Shown here piece after piece: positions 1 to 6,663 of a stretch of DNA of 11,181 nucleotides. Location: the NCBI GenBank assembly GCA_023412855.1, contig JAEZRJ010000008.1, positions 1 through 11,181 on the forward strand, read 5' to 3'. Position 1 is the stretch's first letter. The number at the start of each line of letters is the position of its first letter. Source of the stretch: Bacillota bacterium (GTDB lineage: Bacteria; Bacillota; Clostridia; Lachnospirales; Lachnospiraceae). The notes under the pieces were generated by a model that ran no database searches, was not told the origin of the DNA, and saw only the letters and a program-made list of their open reading frames with translations. A program made the translations under genes and the position numbers.

Positions 1-555
1 GATGAAACAGCAGATCTTGAAAAGGCACTTCCCATCATTATTAATGCGAAGACCCAGCGTATCGGCGTATGCAACGCTTGTGAATCGCTGCTCGTGCATA
101 AAGCGGTGAAGGAGAAATTCCTTCCTATGTTAGCGAAGGCACTTAAGGAGCATTCGGTGGAAATGCGGGCCGATGATGAGATAAGGGAAATCATCACGGA
201 TGCGCTTCCTGCTACGGATGAGGATTACGGCACGGAGTATTTGGATTACATCATTTCTATGAAGACGGTATCTTCTGTGGATGAGGCGATCGCTCATATC
301 AATAAGTATGGAACCAAGCATTCCGATGCGATCCTTACCCAGAATAAAGAGAACGCAGATAAATTTTTACGGGAAGTGGATGCAGCCTGCGTTTATGTGA
401 ATGCCTCCACGCGGTTCAGCGACGGCTTTGAATTCGGCTTCGGGGCAGAAATAGGAATCAGCAATCAGAAGCTTCATGCCAGAGGTCCTATGGGACTTAA
501 GGAGCTTACCTCCTATAAATACACAATTGAAGGCGATTGGCAGGTACGTCCCTAA
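1..555 (+). CDS. proA: Gamma-glutamyl phosphate reductase, C-terminal part (5' end outside window)
   Basis: Reduces gamma-glutamyl phosphate to glutamate semialdehyde with NADPH, the second step of proline synthesis in the cytoplasm. Reading frame 1 is open from the first base to a TAA at 553-555, giving 184 residues, a bit under half of a typical 415-420 residue ProA. The segment starts just before the family's catalytic-cysteine motif, seen as VCNACESLLVH with the nucleophilic Cys in VCNA. Later ProA hallmarks follow: the region around TEYLDYIISMKTV, then HSDAILT, VNASTRFSDGFEFGFGAEIGIS and the terminal ARGPMGLKELTSYKY, all typical of this aldehyde dehydrogenase superfamily member. proB would be expected upstream but is not visible. 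The gene is followed by a hairpin terminator at 605-631. Identification is firm; only the missing N-terminus limits it. Confidence 0.96.
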   Translation, partial: DETADLEKALPIIINAKTQRIGVCNACESLLVHKAVKEKFLPMLAKALKEHSVEMRADDEIREIITDALPATDEDYGTEYLDYIISMKTVSSVDEAIAHINKYGTKHSDAILTQNKENADKFLREVDAACVYVNASTRFSDGFEFGFGAEIGISNQKLHARGPMGLKELTSYKYTIEGDWQVRP

Positions 556-604
556 GCATTTGGCTCGTAGAGAATTGTAAAATATAAAAAGCTTTGAAGT
601 AAGG

Positions 605-631
605 CGGCAGGCACATGGGTGTCTGCCGTTT
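605..631 (+). terminator. Probable proA transcription terminator with a short T tract
   Basis: CGGCAGGCAC (605-614) pairs with GTGTCTGCCG (619-628) around an ATGG loop, ten pairs including one G-T wobble. It lies 50 bp after the proA stop. Only three T residues follow (629-631) before family A repeat sequence begins, so the U-tract is unusually short. A terminator role is inferred from position and stem strength. Confidence 0.6.
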
Positions 632-832
632 GCGCAGCTACGCGCGCGGAACAAAAGCTGTGCTGTTGAAGTTTCTGGCCGCAGGAGTGTATGAAGCACA
701 CTTTTGATCTGTAATAGGAAAGTGCGTCTATTACAGAAACAATGGATGCGCAGCTACGCGCGCGGAACAAAAGCTGTGCTATTGAAGTTTTTGGCCGCAG
801 GAGTGTATGAAGCACACTTTTGTTCTGTAATA
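632..832 (+). repeat. Family A structured tandem repeat, two copies (116-bp period)
   Basis: Copy 1 is 632-747 and copy 2 is 748-832, the latter cut short. Both start GCGCAGCTACGCGCGCGG. Each copy holds a long imperfect inverted repeat, GAACAAAAGCTGTGC against GCACACTTTTGTTC (one bulged C; copy 1 has GATC in place of GTTC). Copy 1 also has a second perfect stem, CTGTAATA (709-716) with TATTACAG, whose right arm copy 2 lacks. The same family recurs at 11032-11181. This array fills most of the 369-bp gap between proA and the MerR gene. Short reading frames across it on both strands come from the repeat and show no protein family. Confidence 0.85.
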
Positions 833-851
833 AAAATTATGCGATTAGGTA

Positions 852-882
852 TTGACTCTTACATAGTGTTATACTTTATTAT
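852..882 (+). promoter_or_regulatory. MerR-type promoter with 19-bp spacer
   Basis: A -35 element TTGACT (852-857) and a -10 element TATTAT (877-882) are separated by 19 bp. This over-long spacing is the hallmark of promoters activated by DNA distortion by MerR-family proteins. The spacer carries a rough dyad, ACTCTTACA-TAG-TGTTATACT, with six of nine positions symmetrical. It lies about 45 bp upstream of the MerR gene, which suggests autoregulation (inferred). Confidence 0.6.
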
Positions 883-899
883 AAACTTGAGCTCAGGAA

Positions 900-913
900 T
901 TCACATATGTGAA
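900..913. promoter_or_regulatory. Perfect 14-bp palindrome overlapping the merR ribosome-binding site
   Basis: TTCACATATGTGAA is a perfect palindrome. It lies downstream of the predicted transcription start and touches the Shine-Dalgarno AAAGGAG at 912-918. It could be a second operator, or in RNA a short hairpin that competes with ribosome binding. Function is not established by the sequence. Confidence 0.4.
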
Positions 914-924
914 AGGAGAAATAA

Positions 925-1743
925 ATGATAAAAATTGGTGATTTTTCAAAATTGTCGAGAATCAGTATACGTATGCTCAGGCATTACGATGAAATCGGAT
1001 TGCTGGTACCGGCCTCCATAGATGCTTTTACGGGATACCGGTATTATAGCGAGGCGCAACTTCCTTTGGCCGAGCGAATCCATGTGTTAAAAAATATGGG
1101 ATTCGGCCTTGCCGTCATTCAAGAAATCTTAGAAAAATTTGATGATGCGCAGGAAATGGAAAAATTCTTACAGATAAAGCGAAGGGAGCTGGAGGAAGAG
1201 GAGAACGCTACGAGGCAGCGGATTATACTTCTCGACAATGCGATTAATTGGTTGAGAAAGGATGGTAATTTTATGGATTACACAGTATCGTTAAAAACAT
1301 TGCCCGAAAGATATGTGGCAAGCATACGTCAGGTGATACCCAGCTATGACAGCGAAGGAATGCTATGGGGAATGCTCGGGGAGGAGGGTGGTCCTCAGAA
1401 TATTCAGCCAGATAATCCCTGCTACAGCATGGCAATCTTTCACGATGAGGGATATAAAGAGAAGGATGTGGATGTGGAGATTCAGATTTCTGTAGCAGGA
1501 AAATATAAAGATACGGAGCATGTGAAGTTCAAGACGATGGCCCCGGTTCAGATAGCCTCTGCGACGTATAAGGGAAGCTATAATCAGATTACCAGGGTGA
1601 ATGAAGCGGTCGCACATTGGATTTTAGGAAACGGATATGATTTCGACGGAGCATCTTTTTGCATTTATCATGTGAGTCCGCACGATGCGGCAACAGAGGA
1701 TGATCTGGTTACGGAGGTATGCTATCCGGTAAAAAAGAAATAG
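925..1743 (+). CDS. MerR-family transcriptional regulator with GyrI-like effector-binding domain
   Basis: A 272-residue, one-component cytoplasmic regulator of the BmrR/TipA type. The N-terminal winged HTH spans about residues 1-70 and is recognised by IGDFSKLSRISIRMLRHYDE, then GLL and the wing motif TGYRYY. A charged dimerisation helix covers roughly 78-115 (EFLQIKRRELEEEEN region). From about residue 120 the C-terminal half resembles the GyrI/BmrR ligand-binding fold, which in relatives binds hydrophobic or cationic small molecules. The ATG at 925 has a good ribosome-binding site (AAAGGAG, 912-918). No efflux pump lies next to it: proA is upstream and the pot operon converges on it, sharing the terminator at 1761-1792. 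The target and ligand are therefore unknown, and self-activation at its 19-bp-spacer promoter is the best guess. Confidence 0.92.
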   Translation: MIKIGDFSKLSRISIRMLRHYDEIGLLVPASIDAFTGYRYYSEAQLPLAERIHVLKNMGFGLAVIQEILEKFDDAQEMEKFLQIKRRELEEEENATRQRIILLDNAINWLRKDGNFMDYTVSLKTLPERYVASIRQVIPSYDSEGMLWGMLGEEGGPQNIQPDNPCYSMAIFHDEGYKEKDVDVEIQISVAGKYKDTEHVKFKTMAPVQIASATYKGSYNQITRVNEAVAHWILGNGYDFDGASFCIYHVSPHDAATEDDLVTEVCYPVKKK

Positions 1744-1760
1744 TCATATATTTAAGGACA

Positions 1761-1792
1761 AAAAAGCGGATTCAAATCTGAATCCGCTTTTT
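1761..1792. terminator. Bidirectional terminator between merR-like gene and potD
   Basis: AAAAAGCGGATTCA (1761-1774) and TGAATCCGCTTTTT (1779-1792) form a perfect 14-pair stem around AATC. The flanking A and T tracts give a U-run in both directions. It serves the converging MerR gene (plus) and pot operon (minus), ending 16 bp before the potD stop codon. Confidence 0.92.
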
Positions 1793-1807
1793 CTTATATA
1801 TCATATA

Positions 1808-2869
1808 TCAGTTCGATTTTACTTCTTTCCATAGGTCGTTATAAAGAGCATCGCCATCCTCTCCCAAATACTGGAAGGTTTCCAGATTGGAATACTGTGA
1901 CAAATCAGGAAATGCGATGGCAGAGTTTTTAATTTCTTCATCCTCAATCAGCGCTCTTGCAGCATCGTTGGGAGTAGAGTAGGTAATATATTCAAAATTT
2001 TTCAGGGCAATATCCGGACGGCACATAAAATCGATGAACTTTTCCGCATTTTCTTTGTTCTGCGAATTCTTCGTCACTACCCAGGAGTCAATCCATACGT
2101 TAGTCCCTTCCTTGGGAATCACATATTCCAAATCGGGATTCTCGCGCTGTGTGAAAATAGCTTCGCCGGAGTAGATAACTCCGATAGCAGCTTCGCCTCC
2201 GATCATCTTGTCACGTACCTGATCGATGACATATGCTTGAACAAGAGGCTTCTGTTCAATTAAAGAATTCTTTGCCGCATCCAGTTCGGCGGTATCCGTG
2301 GAATTCATGGAATAGCCGTTTAATTTAAGAGCCACCATAAATGCGTCGCGGACGGAATCCTGCATTAAAATATTGTCCTTATATTTTTCGTTCCATAATA
2401 TGCTCCAGCTGTCCACCGGTTCATCTACCATGGTCTTATTGTAGAGAATTCCTACGGTACCCCAGCAATAGGGAACGGAATATTTGTTCTCCGGATCGAA
2501 CTGCTTTGCCTGCTCCCAATACTGTTCGCCGATGTTGGCTTTCGCGTTAGGCATATGATCGAAGTTCAGCTCGGCCAGCAAATCATTTTGAATCATCTTC
2601 TGAATCATATAATCGGAAGGGCAGATAACATCGTATTCGGAAGCACCTGCTTCGATTTTCGGATACATGATCTCGTTGGTCTCGAATTCATCGTAAACGA
2701 CTTTGATTCCGGTTTCTTCTTCGAACATATCCAGTACGTCGGGATCCATATATTCGCCCCAGTTGTATACGATAACCTCACCGTTTGCACCGGAAGAACC
2801 GGTGCCGCAGCCTGCGAGAGATAAGAGTACTGCCGTAGACATACATAATATAGATAAATGTTTTTTCAT
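1808..2869 (-). CDS. potD: Spermidine/putrescine ABC transporter, substrate-binding lipoprotein
   Basis: A 353-residue extracellular solute-binding protein that captures polyamine and delivers it to PotB/PotC. It has a lipoprotein signal peptide: basic MKKH, a hydrophobic core and the lipobox LAGC with acylated Cys21, so it should be tethered to the outer face of the membrane. The mature part begins with the PotD-type VIVYNWGEYMDPDVLDMFEE, whose Trp and Tyr lie where PotD aromatic residues cage the polyamine. WIDSWVV near residue 260 supplies a Trp and Asp matching the amine-recognition region. A strong ribosome-binding site AAGGAGG precedes the ATG. It is the last operon gene and is separated from potC by 225 bp containing a family B repeat, whereas the genes upstream of it overlap. 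Substrate preference between spermidine and putrescine cannot be told. Confidence 0.94.
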   Translation of the reverse strand: MKKHLSILCMSTAVLLSLAGCGTGSSGANGEVIVYNWGEYMDPDVLDMFEEETGIKVVYDEFETNEIMYPKIEAGASEYDVICPSDYMIQKMIQNDLLAELNFDHMPNAKANIGEQYWEQAKQFDPENKYSVPYCWGTVGILYNKTMVDEPVDSWSILWNEKYKDNILMQDSVRDAFMVALKLNGYSMNSTDTAELDAAKNSLIEQKPLVQAYVIDQVRDKMIGGEAAIGVIYSGEAIFTQRENPDLEYVIPKEGTNVWIDSWVVTKNSQNKENAEKFIDFMCRPDIALKNFEYITYSTPNDAARALIEDEEIKNSAIAFPDLSQYSNLETFQYLGEDGDALYNDLWKEVKSN

Positions 2870-2930
2870 TGCGGTAATATCCTCCTTAGATGTTAATTTA
2901 TTGTTACTACGAAGCCATAGGCTGAAGCGT

Positions 2931-3080
2931 GTTACTGTTCACTCCGTTTTCAGTAACACATGATGTTCTGCAATGCAAATTTTTTGCATTTAAATTCGCT
3001 CCGCGAAGCAGAAATCATCTCTTGCATCACGTTCTTACGTAGCTTAACAGCAAGTGTTAAGCTACTGTGTGAACAGTAAC
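2931..3080 (-). repeat. Family B structured element (MITE-like) between potC and potD
   Basis: A 150-bp element with perfect 12-bp terminal inverted repeats: GTTACTGTTCAC (2931-2942) and GTGAACAGTAAC (3069-3080). It is flanked by an 8-bp direct repeat TGAAGCGT (2923-2930 and 3081-3088), which looks like a target-site duplication. Inside is a perfect 11-pair hairpin, GTAGCTTAACA (3039-3049) with TGTTAAGCTAC (3055-3065), plus two further stems. On the minus strand it matches the plus-strand copies at 10285-10523, apart from an extra 17 or so bases that add a small ATGCAAA/TTTGCAT hairpin. It starts 15 bp after the potC stop, in the sense of the operon, and has no coding potential. Confidence 0.85.
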
Positions 3081-3094
3081 TGAAGCGTAACGAT

Positions 3095-3865
3095 TTAAGC
3101 TTTTTCTTTCGGTGCTTTATTGACGAGGAATAGAAGCAGCAATACCGTTACAAAAATAATAGTAGATAACGCGTACATTTCCGGCTTGATTCCTTTTTTC
3201 ACTTCGGTATAAATCTTGGTGGACAGCGTGTCGACGCCGGCACCCTTTGTAAAGTGCGTAATGATGAAATCGTCCAGAGACATGGTAAAAGCCATCAAAA
3301 ATCCGGACAACACCCCAGGCAGTATATCGGGAAAGACCACCTTGAAAAAAGCCCGTATGGGAGATGCGCCCAAATCCAGGGCAGCCTCATAGGTGCTGGG
3401 ACTTATCTGCTTCATTCTCGGCATGACGCACAGAATCACGTAAGGAATATTGAAGGTGATGTGGGCCAGAAGAATTGTTCCAAGTCCGAATTTAAGCCCT
3501 AAGCTGATAAAGAGTAGCATAAGGGAAATACCCGTAACGATATCCGCATTCAGCATGGGAATATTGGTAACACCCATGATGATAGTACGGTTTCTTTTGC
3601 TCATGTTGTTTATGGCGATACAGGCGATGGTTCCGATGATAACGGCAATGAAGGAGGATACGAAGGCAATCAGAAGAGTATTCCAAAGGGCCTGCATGAT
3701 TTCCCTGTTTTCGAAAAGCGAAAAATACCATTTTGTCGTAAACCCTCCCCATTTCGCCCTCGTGCGGCTGGCATTAAAGGACAGCACCATAAGAGTGGCG
3801 ATAGGAGCATAGAGAAAAATAAAAATCAAAGCGATATATATTTTTTTAGCAGTTGTTCTAATCAT
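3095..3865 (-). CDS. potC: Spermidine/putrescine ABC transporter permease PotC
   Basis: A 256-residue inner permease subunit of the polyamine importer. It has about six hydrophobic helices, the first at roughly residues 9-29 and the last at 233-249. The binding-protein-dependent permease EAA loop is at residues 160-184 (EAALDLGASPIRAFFKVVF then DILPG) and couples to the ATPase PotA. The motif SLDDFIITHF near 196-205 is typical of PotC rather than PotB. The ATG at 3865 overlaps the potB stop in an ATGA arrangement, so translation is probably coupled. The family B repeat follows the stop codon. Length and motifs match an intact protein. Confidence 0.95.
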   Translation of the reverse strand: MIRTTAKKIYIALIFIFLYAPIATLMVLSFNASRTRAKWGGFTTKWYFSLFENREIMQALWNTLLIAFVSSFIAVIIGTIACIAINNMSKRNRTIIMGVTNIPMLNADIVTGISLMLLFISLGLKFGLGTILLAHITFNIPYVILCVMPRMKQISPSTYEAALDLGASPIRAFFKVVFPDILPGVLSGFLMAFTMSLDDFIITHFTKGAGVDTLSTKIYTEVKKGIKPEMYALSTIIFVTVLLLLFLVNKAPKEKA

Positions 3866-4689
3866 AGTGCGGAACCCTCCCCATCTTTATCGAAGATAGC
3901 GGAAGCGACCATATTGACGATGATAAAGATCATGAGTACGATGGAAAGTCCGCTTCCCAGATGCCAGTTTCCTGCCTGCGTGAAGGATTCTTCGATCACG
4001 TTGCCTATAAGAAGAATCTTGCTTCCGCCTAAAAGATTACTGATGACGAAGGTAGTAAGCGCCGGGATGAACACCATGGTGATACCGCTGATGACACCGG
4101 GAACCGACAGGGGGAACGTAATCTTGAAAAAGGTCTGTAATTTATTGGCACCTAAATCCTTGGCAGCATTGATAACGTTAGGATCGATTTTAACTAATGC
4201 GTTATAAAGGGGCAGCACCATAAAGGGCAAAAAGTTATAAACCATGCCAAGCACAATGGCATAAGGCGTATTTATAATATTTAAGGACGGCAGATGAAGA
4301 ACTGCCAGCACGTTATTGATGACACCGGTCTTTTCTAGGAGTGTCTGCCATGCGAGAGTACGGAGTAAAAAATTCATCCACATAGGAAGAATAAAAATAA
4401 GAACAATGAAGCTGTGCTGGTTCACGTTCATATTTGCCAGAATCATCGCCAGAGGATAAGCGATGAAAAAGCATATAACAGTGCTTATAAGGGATAATCC
4501 CAGTGAAAGCCAAAGCGCTTTTGCATGCTCCGCGGACATGATCGCCGTCACATTTTCTAAAGTGAAGGTGCCGGTCTTATCGGTCAGTCCGTAATAAAAT
4601 ACCATGCACAAGGGAATGATGATAAAAATAACAGCCCATGCGATGTAAGGAGAGGACAAAAGCCTTTGGGATGATTTGCTATTCTTCAA
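3862..4689 (-). CDS. potB: Spermidine/putrescine ABC transporter permease PotB
   Basis: A 275-residue membrane permease that pairs with PotC to form the polyamine channel. Hydrophobic segments are seen near residues 15-34, 62-86, 94-114, 142-162, 195-222 and 245-266. The cytoplasmic EAA-like loop at 174-198 (NAAKDLGANKLQTFFKITF region) contacts PotA. FLLRTLAW near 107-114 is typical of PotB. The most likely start is a TTG at 4687-4689, which overlaps the last 11 bases of potA. A clear Shine-Dalgarno, GAGGAGG, sits nine bases upstream inside potA, supporting this start over later ATGs. It ends with the TGA that overlaps the potC start. Part of one transcript with its neighbours. Confidence 0.94.
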   Translation of the reverse strand: MKNSKSSQRLLSSPYIAWAVIFIIIPLCMVFYYGLTDKTGTFTLENVTAIMSAEHAKALWLSLGLSLISTVICFFIAYPLAMILANMNVNQHSFIVLIFILPMWMNFLLRTLAWQTLLEKTGVINNVLAVLHLPSLNIINTPYAIVLGMVYNFLPFMVLPLYNALVKIDPNVINAAKDLGANKLQTFFKITFPLSVPGVISGITMVFIPALTTFVISNLLGGSKILLIGNVIEESFTQAGNWHLGSGLSIVLMIFIIVNMVASAIFDKDGEGSAL

Positions 4690-5755
4690 CGCCTACTGCC
4701 TCCTCGTCTTCCGATGCCGGTTTGTTCATGATCTGGATGTTAAACGGATCTACCTTAATGCCCACCGGTGTACCTACAGGAAACATACCGGTAGAATGAA
4801 CAAGCCATTCGAAACCGTTCGCCGTGACCTCCATTTCGTAATGTACACCTTTAAATATCAAATGAGTGACAGTTCCCTGAATCGTTCCGTCCTCCGGCTG
4901 CTTGGTAAGCTCCACATCTTCAGGACGGATAACCACATCCACCGGCTTGTTATGACCAAAACCCGTATCCACGCAGGCAAACTTTGCACCGAGAATTGAC
5001 ACCAGCTTATCCTCTAACATCATCGAGGCAATGATATTGCTGTCTCCGATAAAGTCGGCAACAAAAGCATTTTCCGGCTCATTGTAGATCGTTTCGGGTG
5101 TTCCGATCTGCTGGATATAGCCCTGGTTCATAACGACGATGGTATCGGACATGGTAAGGGCTTCTTCCTGATCGTGGGTGACGTAAATAAAGGTAATCCC
5201 CAATTCATTTTTCAAGCGAATCAGCTCATACTGCATATCCTGACGAAGCTTTAAATCCAATGCACCCAGAGGTTCGTCCAAAAGAAGCACCTTGGGCTCG
5301 TTTACGATAGCGCGGGCAATAGCGATACGCTGTTGCTGACCGCCGCTTAAGGAATCAGGCATGCGCTTTTCATAACCATCCAGATTTACGAGCTTTAGAG
5401 CGTACTTGATTTTATCATCAATATAGTTTTTACTTTTATTTTTAATTTTAAGTCCGAAAGCAATATTTTCCGCAATATTCATATGGGTAAAAAGAGCATA
5501 TTTTTGAAATACGGTATTGAGCTGGCGCTTATTGGGAGGCATGTTCGTAATATCCTGTCCGTCGAAAACAACCCTTCCCTTGTCCGGGGTAACAAAGCCG
5601 CCGAGTATGCGCAGGGTAGTAGTTTTCCCACATCCGCTTGGGCCAAGAAGCGTAAGAAATTCATTTTCATGAATGTTCAGATGCAGCTCATCCAATACCA
5701 TTTCTCCATCAAAGGACTTCGATATATCGATCATATTAATTAATTCTTTGTTCAT
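4679..5755 (-). CDS. potA: Spermidine/putrescine ABC transporter ATP-binding protein PotA
   Basis: A 358-residue cytoplasmic ATPase that powers polyamine import. All ABC motifs are intact: Walker A GPSGCGKTT (38-46), Q-loop Gln84, signature LSGGQ (136-140), Walker B VLLLDE (156-161) and H-loop His194. A C-terminal TOBE-type regulatory region runs from about 240 to the end and includes VVIRPEDVEL, typical of PotA/MalK-class ATPases. The start chosen is the ATG at 5753-5755 because GGAGG lies nine bases upstream and the Pot-like sequence begins there. A longer in-frame start at 5809 would add 18 unrelated residues and overlap the regulator gene. The regulator stop is 26 bp upstream and potB overlaps downstream, so the genes form one operon. 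Confidence 0.96.
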   Translation of the reverse strand: MNKELINMIDISKSFDGEMVLDELHLNIHENEFLTLLGPSGCGKTTTLRILGGFVTPDKGRVVFDGQDITNMPPNKRQLNTVFQKYALFTHMNIAENIAFGLKIKNKSKNYIDDKIKYALKLVNLDGYEKRMPDSLSGGQQQRIAIARAIVNEPKVLLLDEPLGALDLKLRQDMQYELIRLKNELGITFIYVTHDQEEALTMSDTIVVMNQGYIQQIGTPETIYNEPENAFVADFIGDSNIIASMMLEDKLVSILGAKFACVDTGFGHNKPVDVVIRPEDVELTKQPEDGTIQGTVTHLIFKGVHYEMEVTANGFEWLVHSTGMFPVGTPVGIKVDPFNIQIMNKPASEDEEAVGVEE

Positions 5756-5781
5756 AGAAGAGATCCTCCGGTACGTAAACG

Positions 5782-6324
5782 TTAAAAACTGGGCGGAGAG
5801 CTGATCCATAGGATGACTGCTCCGGTTTTCTTATTTGCTGTAATATAATGTGTCGTATTCGGTGTAAAGTAAAAAGTTTCCCCTTTTTTAGCGCGAATTG
5901 TTTTCTTTCCCAAGGTGATGGCGATGCTTCCGGACAAAACGTAGCCGAACTCCTCTCCTTCGTGAGGATTATCCGGATAAGTGGAACCGCCCGGAGCCAA
6001 GGTCAGACGAATCGGTTCCATAATATTCTTCTGGGCATTGGGAATGATCCATTCAATTTTATTGCCAAGCTCTTCATCGATTTTTTCGAAATAATCCGTA
6101 TCGTGAAAAACAATTTGTTCCTCCTGCGGATGCTCTGAAAAAAACTCTGGCAAATCCGTTCCGAGACATTGCAAAATATCCATCAGGGTAGCGATAGAAG
6201 GAGAGGTCAGATCGCGCTCGAGCTGCGAAATAAATCCCTTCGACAACTCACACCGCGCCCCCAGTTCTTCCTGCGTCAACCCTTTCTGTATTCGTAATTC
6301 CTTTAATTTGTTTCCTATTTCCAT
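5782..6324 (-). CDS. XRE-family regulator with C-terminal cupin domain, first gene of the pot operon
   Basis: A 180-residue cytoplasmic regulator. Residues about 6-60 are a lambda-repressor-type HTH (LKELRIQKGLTQEELG, then SKGFISQLERDLTSPS). Residues about 105-175 are a small cupin barrel with HEGEEFGYVLSG and a late FTPNTTHY that supply potential metal or ligand contacts. This architecture is shared with PuuR and other polyamine, amino-acid or sulfur regulators. Being first in the operon, 26 bp before potA, it most likely senses polyamine or a related metabolite and controls pot transcription and itself (inference). Its promoter at 6415-6442 is close to consensus, which suits control by repression. 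The ribosome-binding site is weak (AAGCGG), so expression may be modest. Confidence 0.93.
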   Translation of the reverse strand: MEIGNKLKELRIQKGLTQEELGARCELSKGFISQLERDLTSPSIATLMDILQCLGTDLPEFFSEHPQEEQIVFHDTDYFEKIDEELGNKIEWIIPNAQKNIMEPIRLTLAPGGSTYPDNPHEGEEFGYVLSGSIAITLGKKTIRAKKGETFYFTPNTTHYITANKKTGAVILWISSPPSF

Positions 6325-6372
6325 ATTTTACCGCTTTTTTTGTGGTGTGTCCGGCCTTTTTGTGAAGAAAAG

Positions 6373-6400
6373 GTAAACACAAAGTTTACTGATACTAAAC
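6373..6400. promoter_or_regulatory. Candidate operator of the pot regulator
   Basis: Three related half-sites lie about one helical turn apart just downstream of the predicted minus-strand start: GTAAAC (6373-6378), GTTTAC (6384-6389) and TAAAC (6396-6400). The first two form a perfect inverted repeat with a 5-bp spacer. The position would block early transcription. Assignment to the HTH-cupin protein is inference. Confidence 0.4.
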
Positions 6401-6414
6401 AAACGCTGATAACA

Positions 6415-6442
6415 ATTATACTAGGAGTTAAAGCGTTGTCAA
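6415..6442 (-). promoter_or_regulatory. Sigma-A-type promoter of the regulator-potABCD operon
   Basis: Read on the minus strand, TTGACA (6442-6437) is followed after 16 bp by TATAAT (6420-6415). Both hexamers are perfect. The predicted start near 6408 leaves a leader of about 85 nt before the regulator ATG. Confidence 0.85.
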
Positions 6443-6521
6443 TAGGAAAAATTAAGAATTTACATTTAGAATTTCAAAACAAATTTAGTCTGATCAGGGT
6501 AGAAAATCGATTATAATATAG

Positions 6522-6550
6522 TTAACAAAAAATTAGGGGTGTGGTATAAT
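6522..6550 (+). promoter_or_regulatory. Extended -10 sigma-A promoter for the lactonase gene
   Basis: TTAACA (6522-6527), a 17-bp spacer, then TATAAT (6545-6550) preceded by TG at 6542-6543 (extended -10). It diverges from the pot promoter about 80 bp away. Transcription should start near 6557, leaving a leader of some 220 nt before the ATG at 6781. Confidence 0.75.
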
Positions 6551-6566
6551 GTCCGAAAAGGGCAGA

Positions 6567-6663
6567 GTCGGATAATCGGTTGCGCTATTATCGTGCTCGC
6601 ACGAATAATAGCGCAACCGATTATCCGACGAGCGAAGCGAACTCAAAAACGAAGTTTTTGAGT
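6567..6663. repeat. Family C: giant palindrome plus adjacent hairpin in the lactonase leader
   Basis: Bases 6567-6591 and 6605-6629 are exact 25-bp inverted repeats (outer ends GTCGGATAATC and GATTATCCGAC). CGTGC and GCACG extend the stem inward, leaving one unpaired A (6604), for about 30 pairs. A second perfect stem follows: ACTCAAAAAC (6641-6650), loop GAA, GTTTTTGAGT (6654-6663). The structure begins about 10 nt after the predicted transcription start, so it would fold at the 5' end of the mRNA or extrude as a cruciform. Translations of both strands look alike only because of the symmetry. The rest of the gap, 6664-6765, is C-rich on this strand and holds a weak CCTTCCG/CGGAAGG repeat (6697-6703 and 6720-6726). 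Confidence 0.8.

Noticed and set aside
367..815. Two overlapping minus-strand reading frames, both starting MLHTLLRP, with similar sequences
   Set aside because: The similarity comes from the two family A copies read in reverse; one frame also overlaps proA. No ribosome-binding site or protein family.
632..832. CRISPR array
   Set aside because: Units are 115-116 bp and similar along their whole length, with no alternation of short repeats and unique spacers, and no cas genes nearby.
632..832. Riboswitch in front of the MerR gene
   Set aside because: The same structure recurs as tandem copies after yajC with no gene of related function, so a dispersed repeat explains it better; I recognise no riboswitch class motif.
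1363..1617. Minus-strand reading frame within the MerR gene
   Set aside because: Shadow of a well-supported gene on the other strand, with no family features.
5756..5809. Longer potA start overlapping the regulator gene
   Set aside because: The 18 extra residues do not resemble PotA, and GGAGG is correctly placed for the ATG at 5753-5755.
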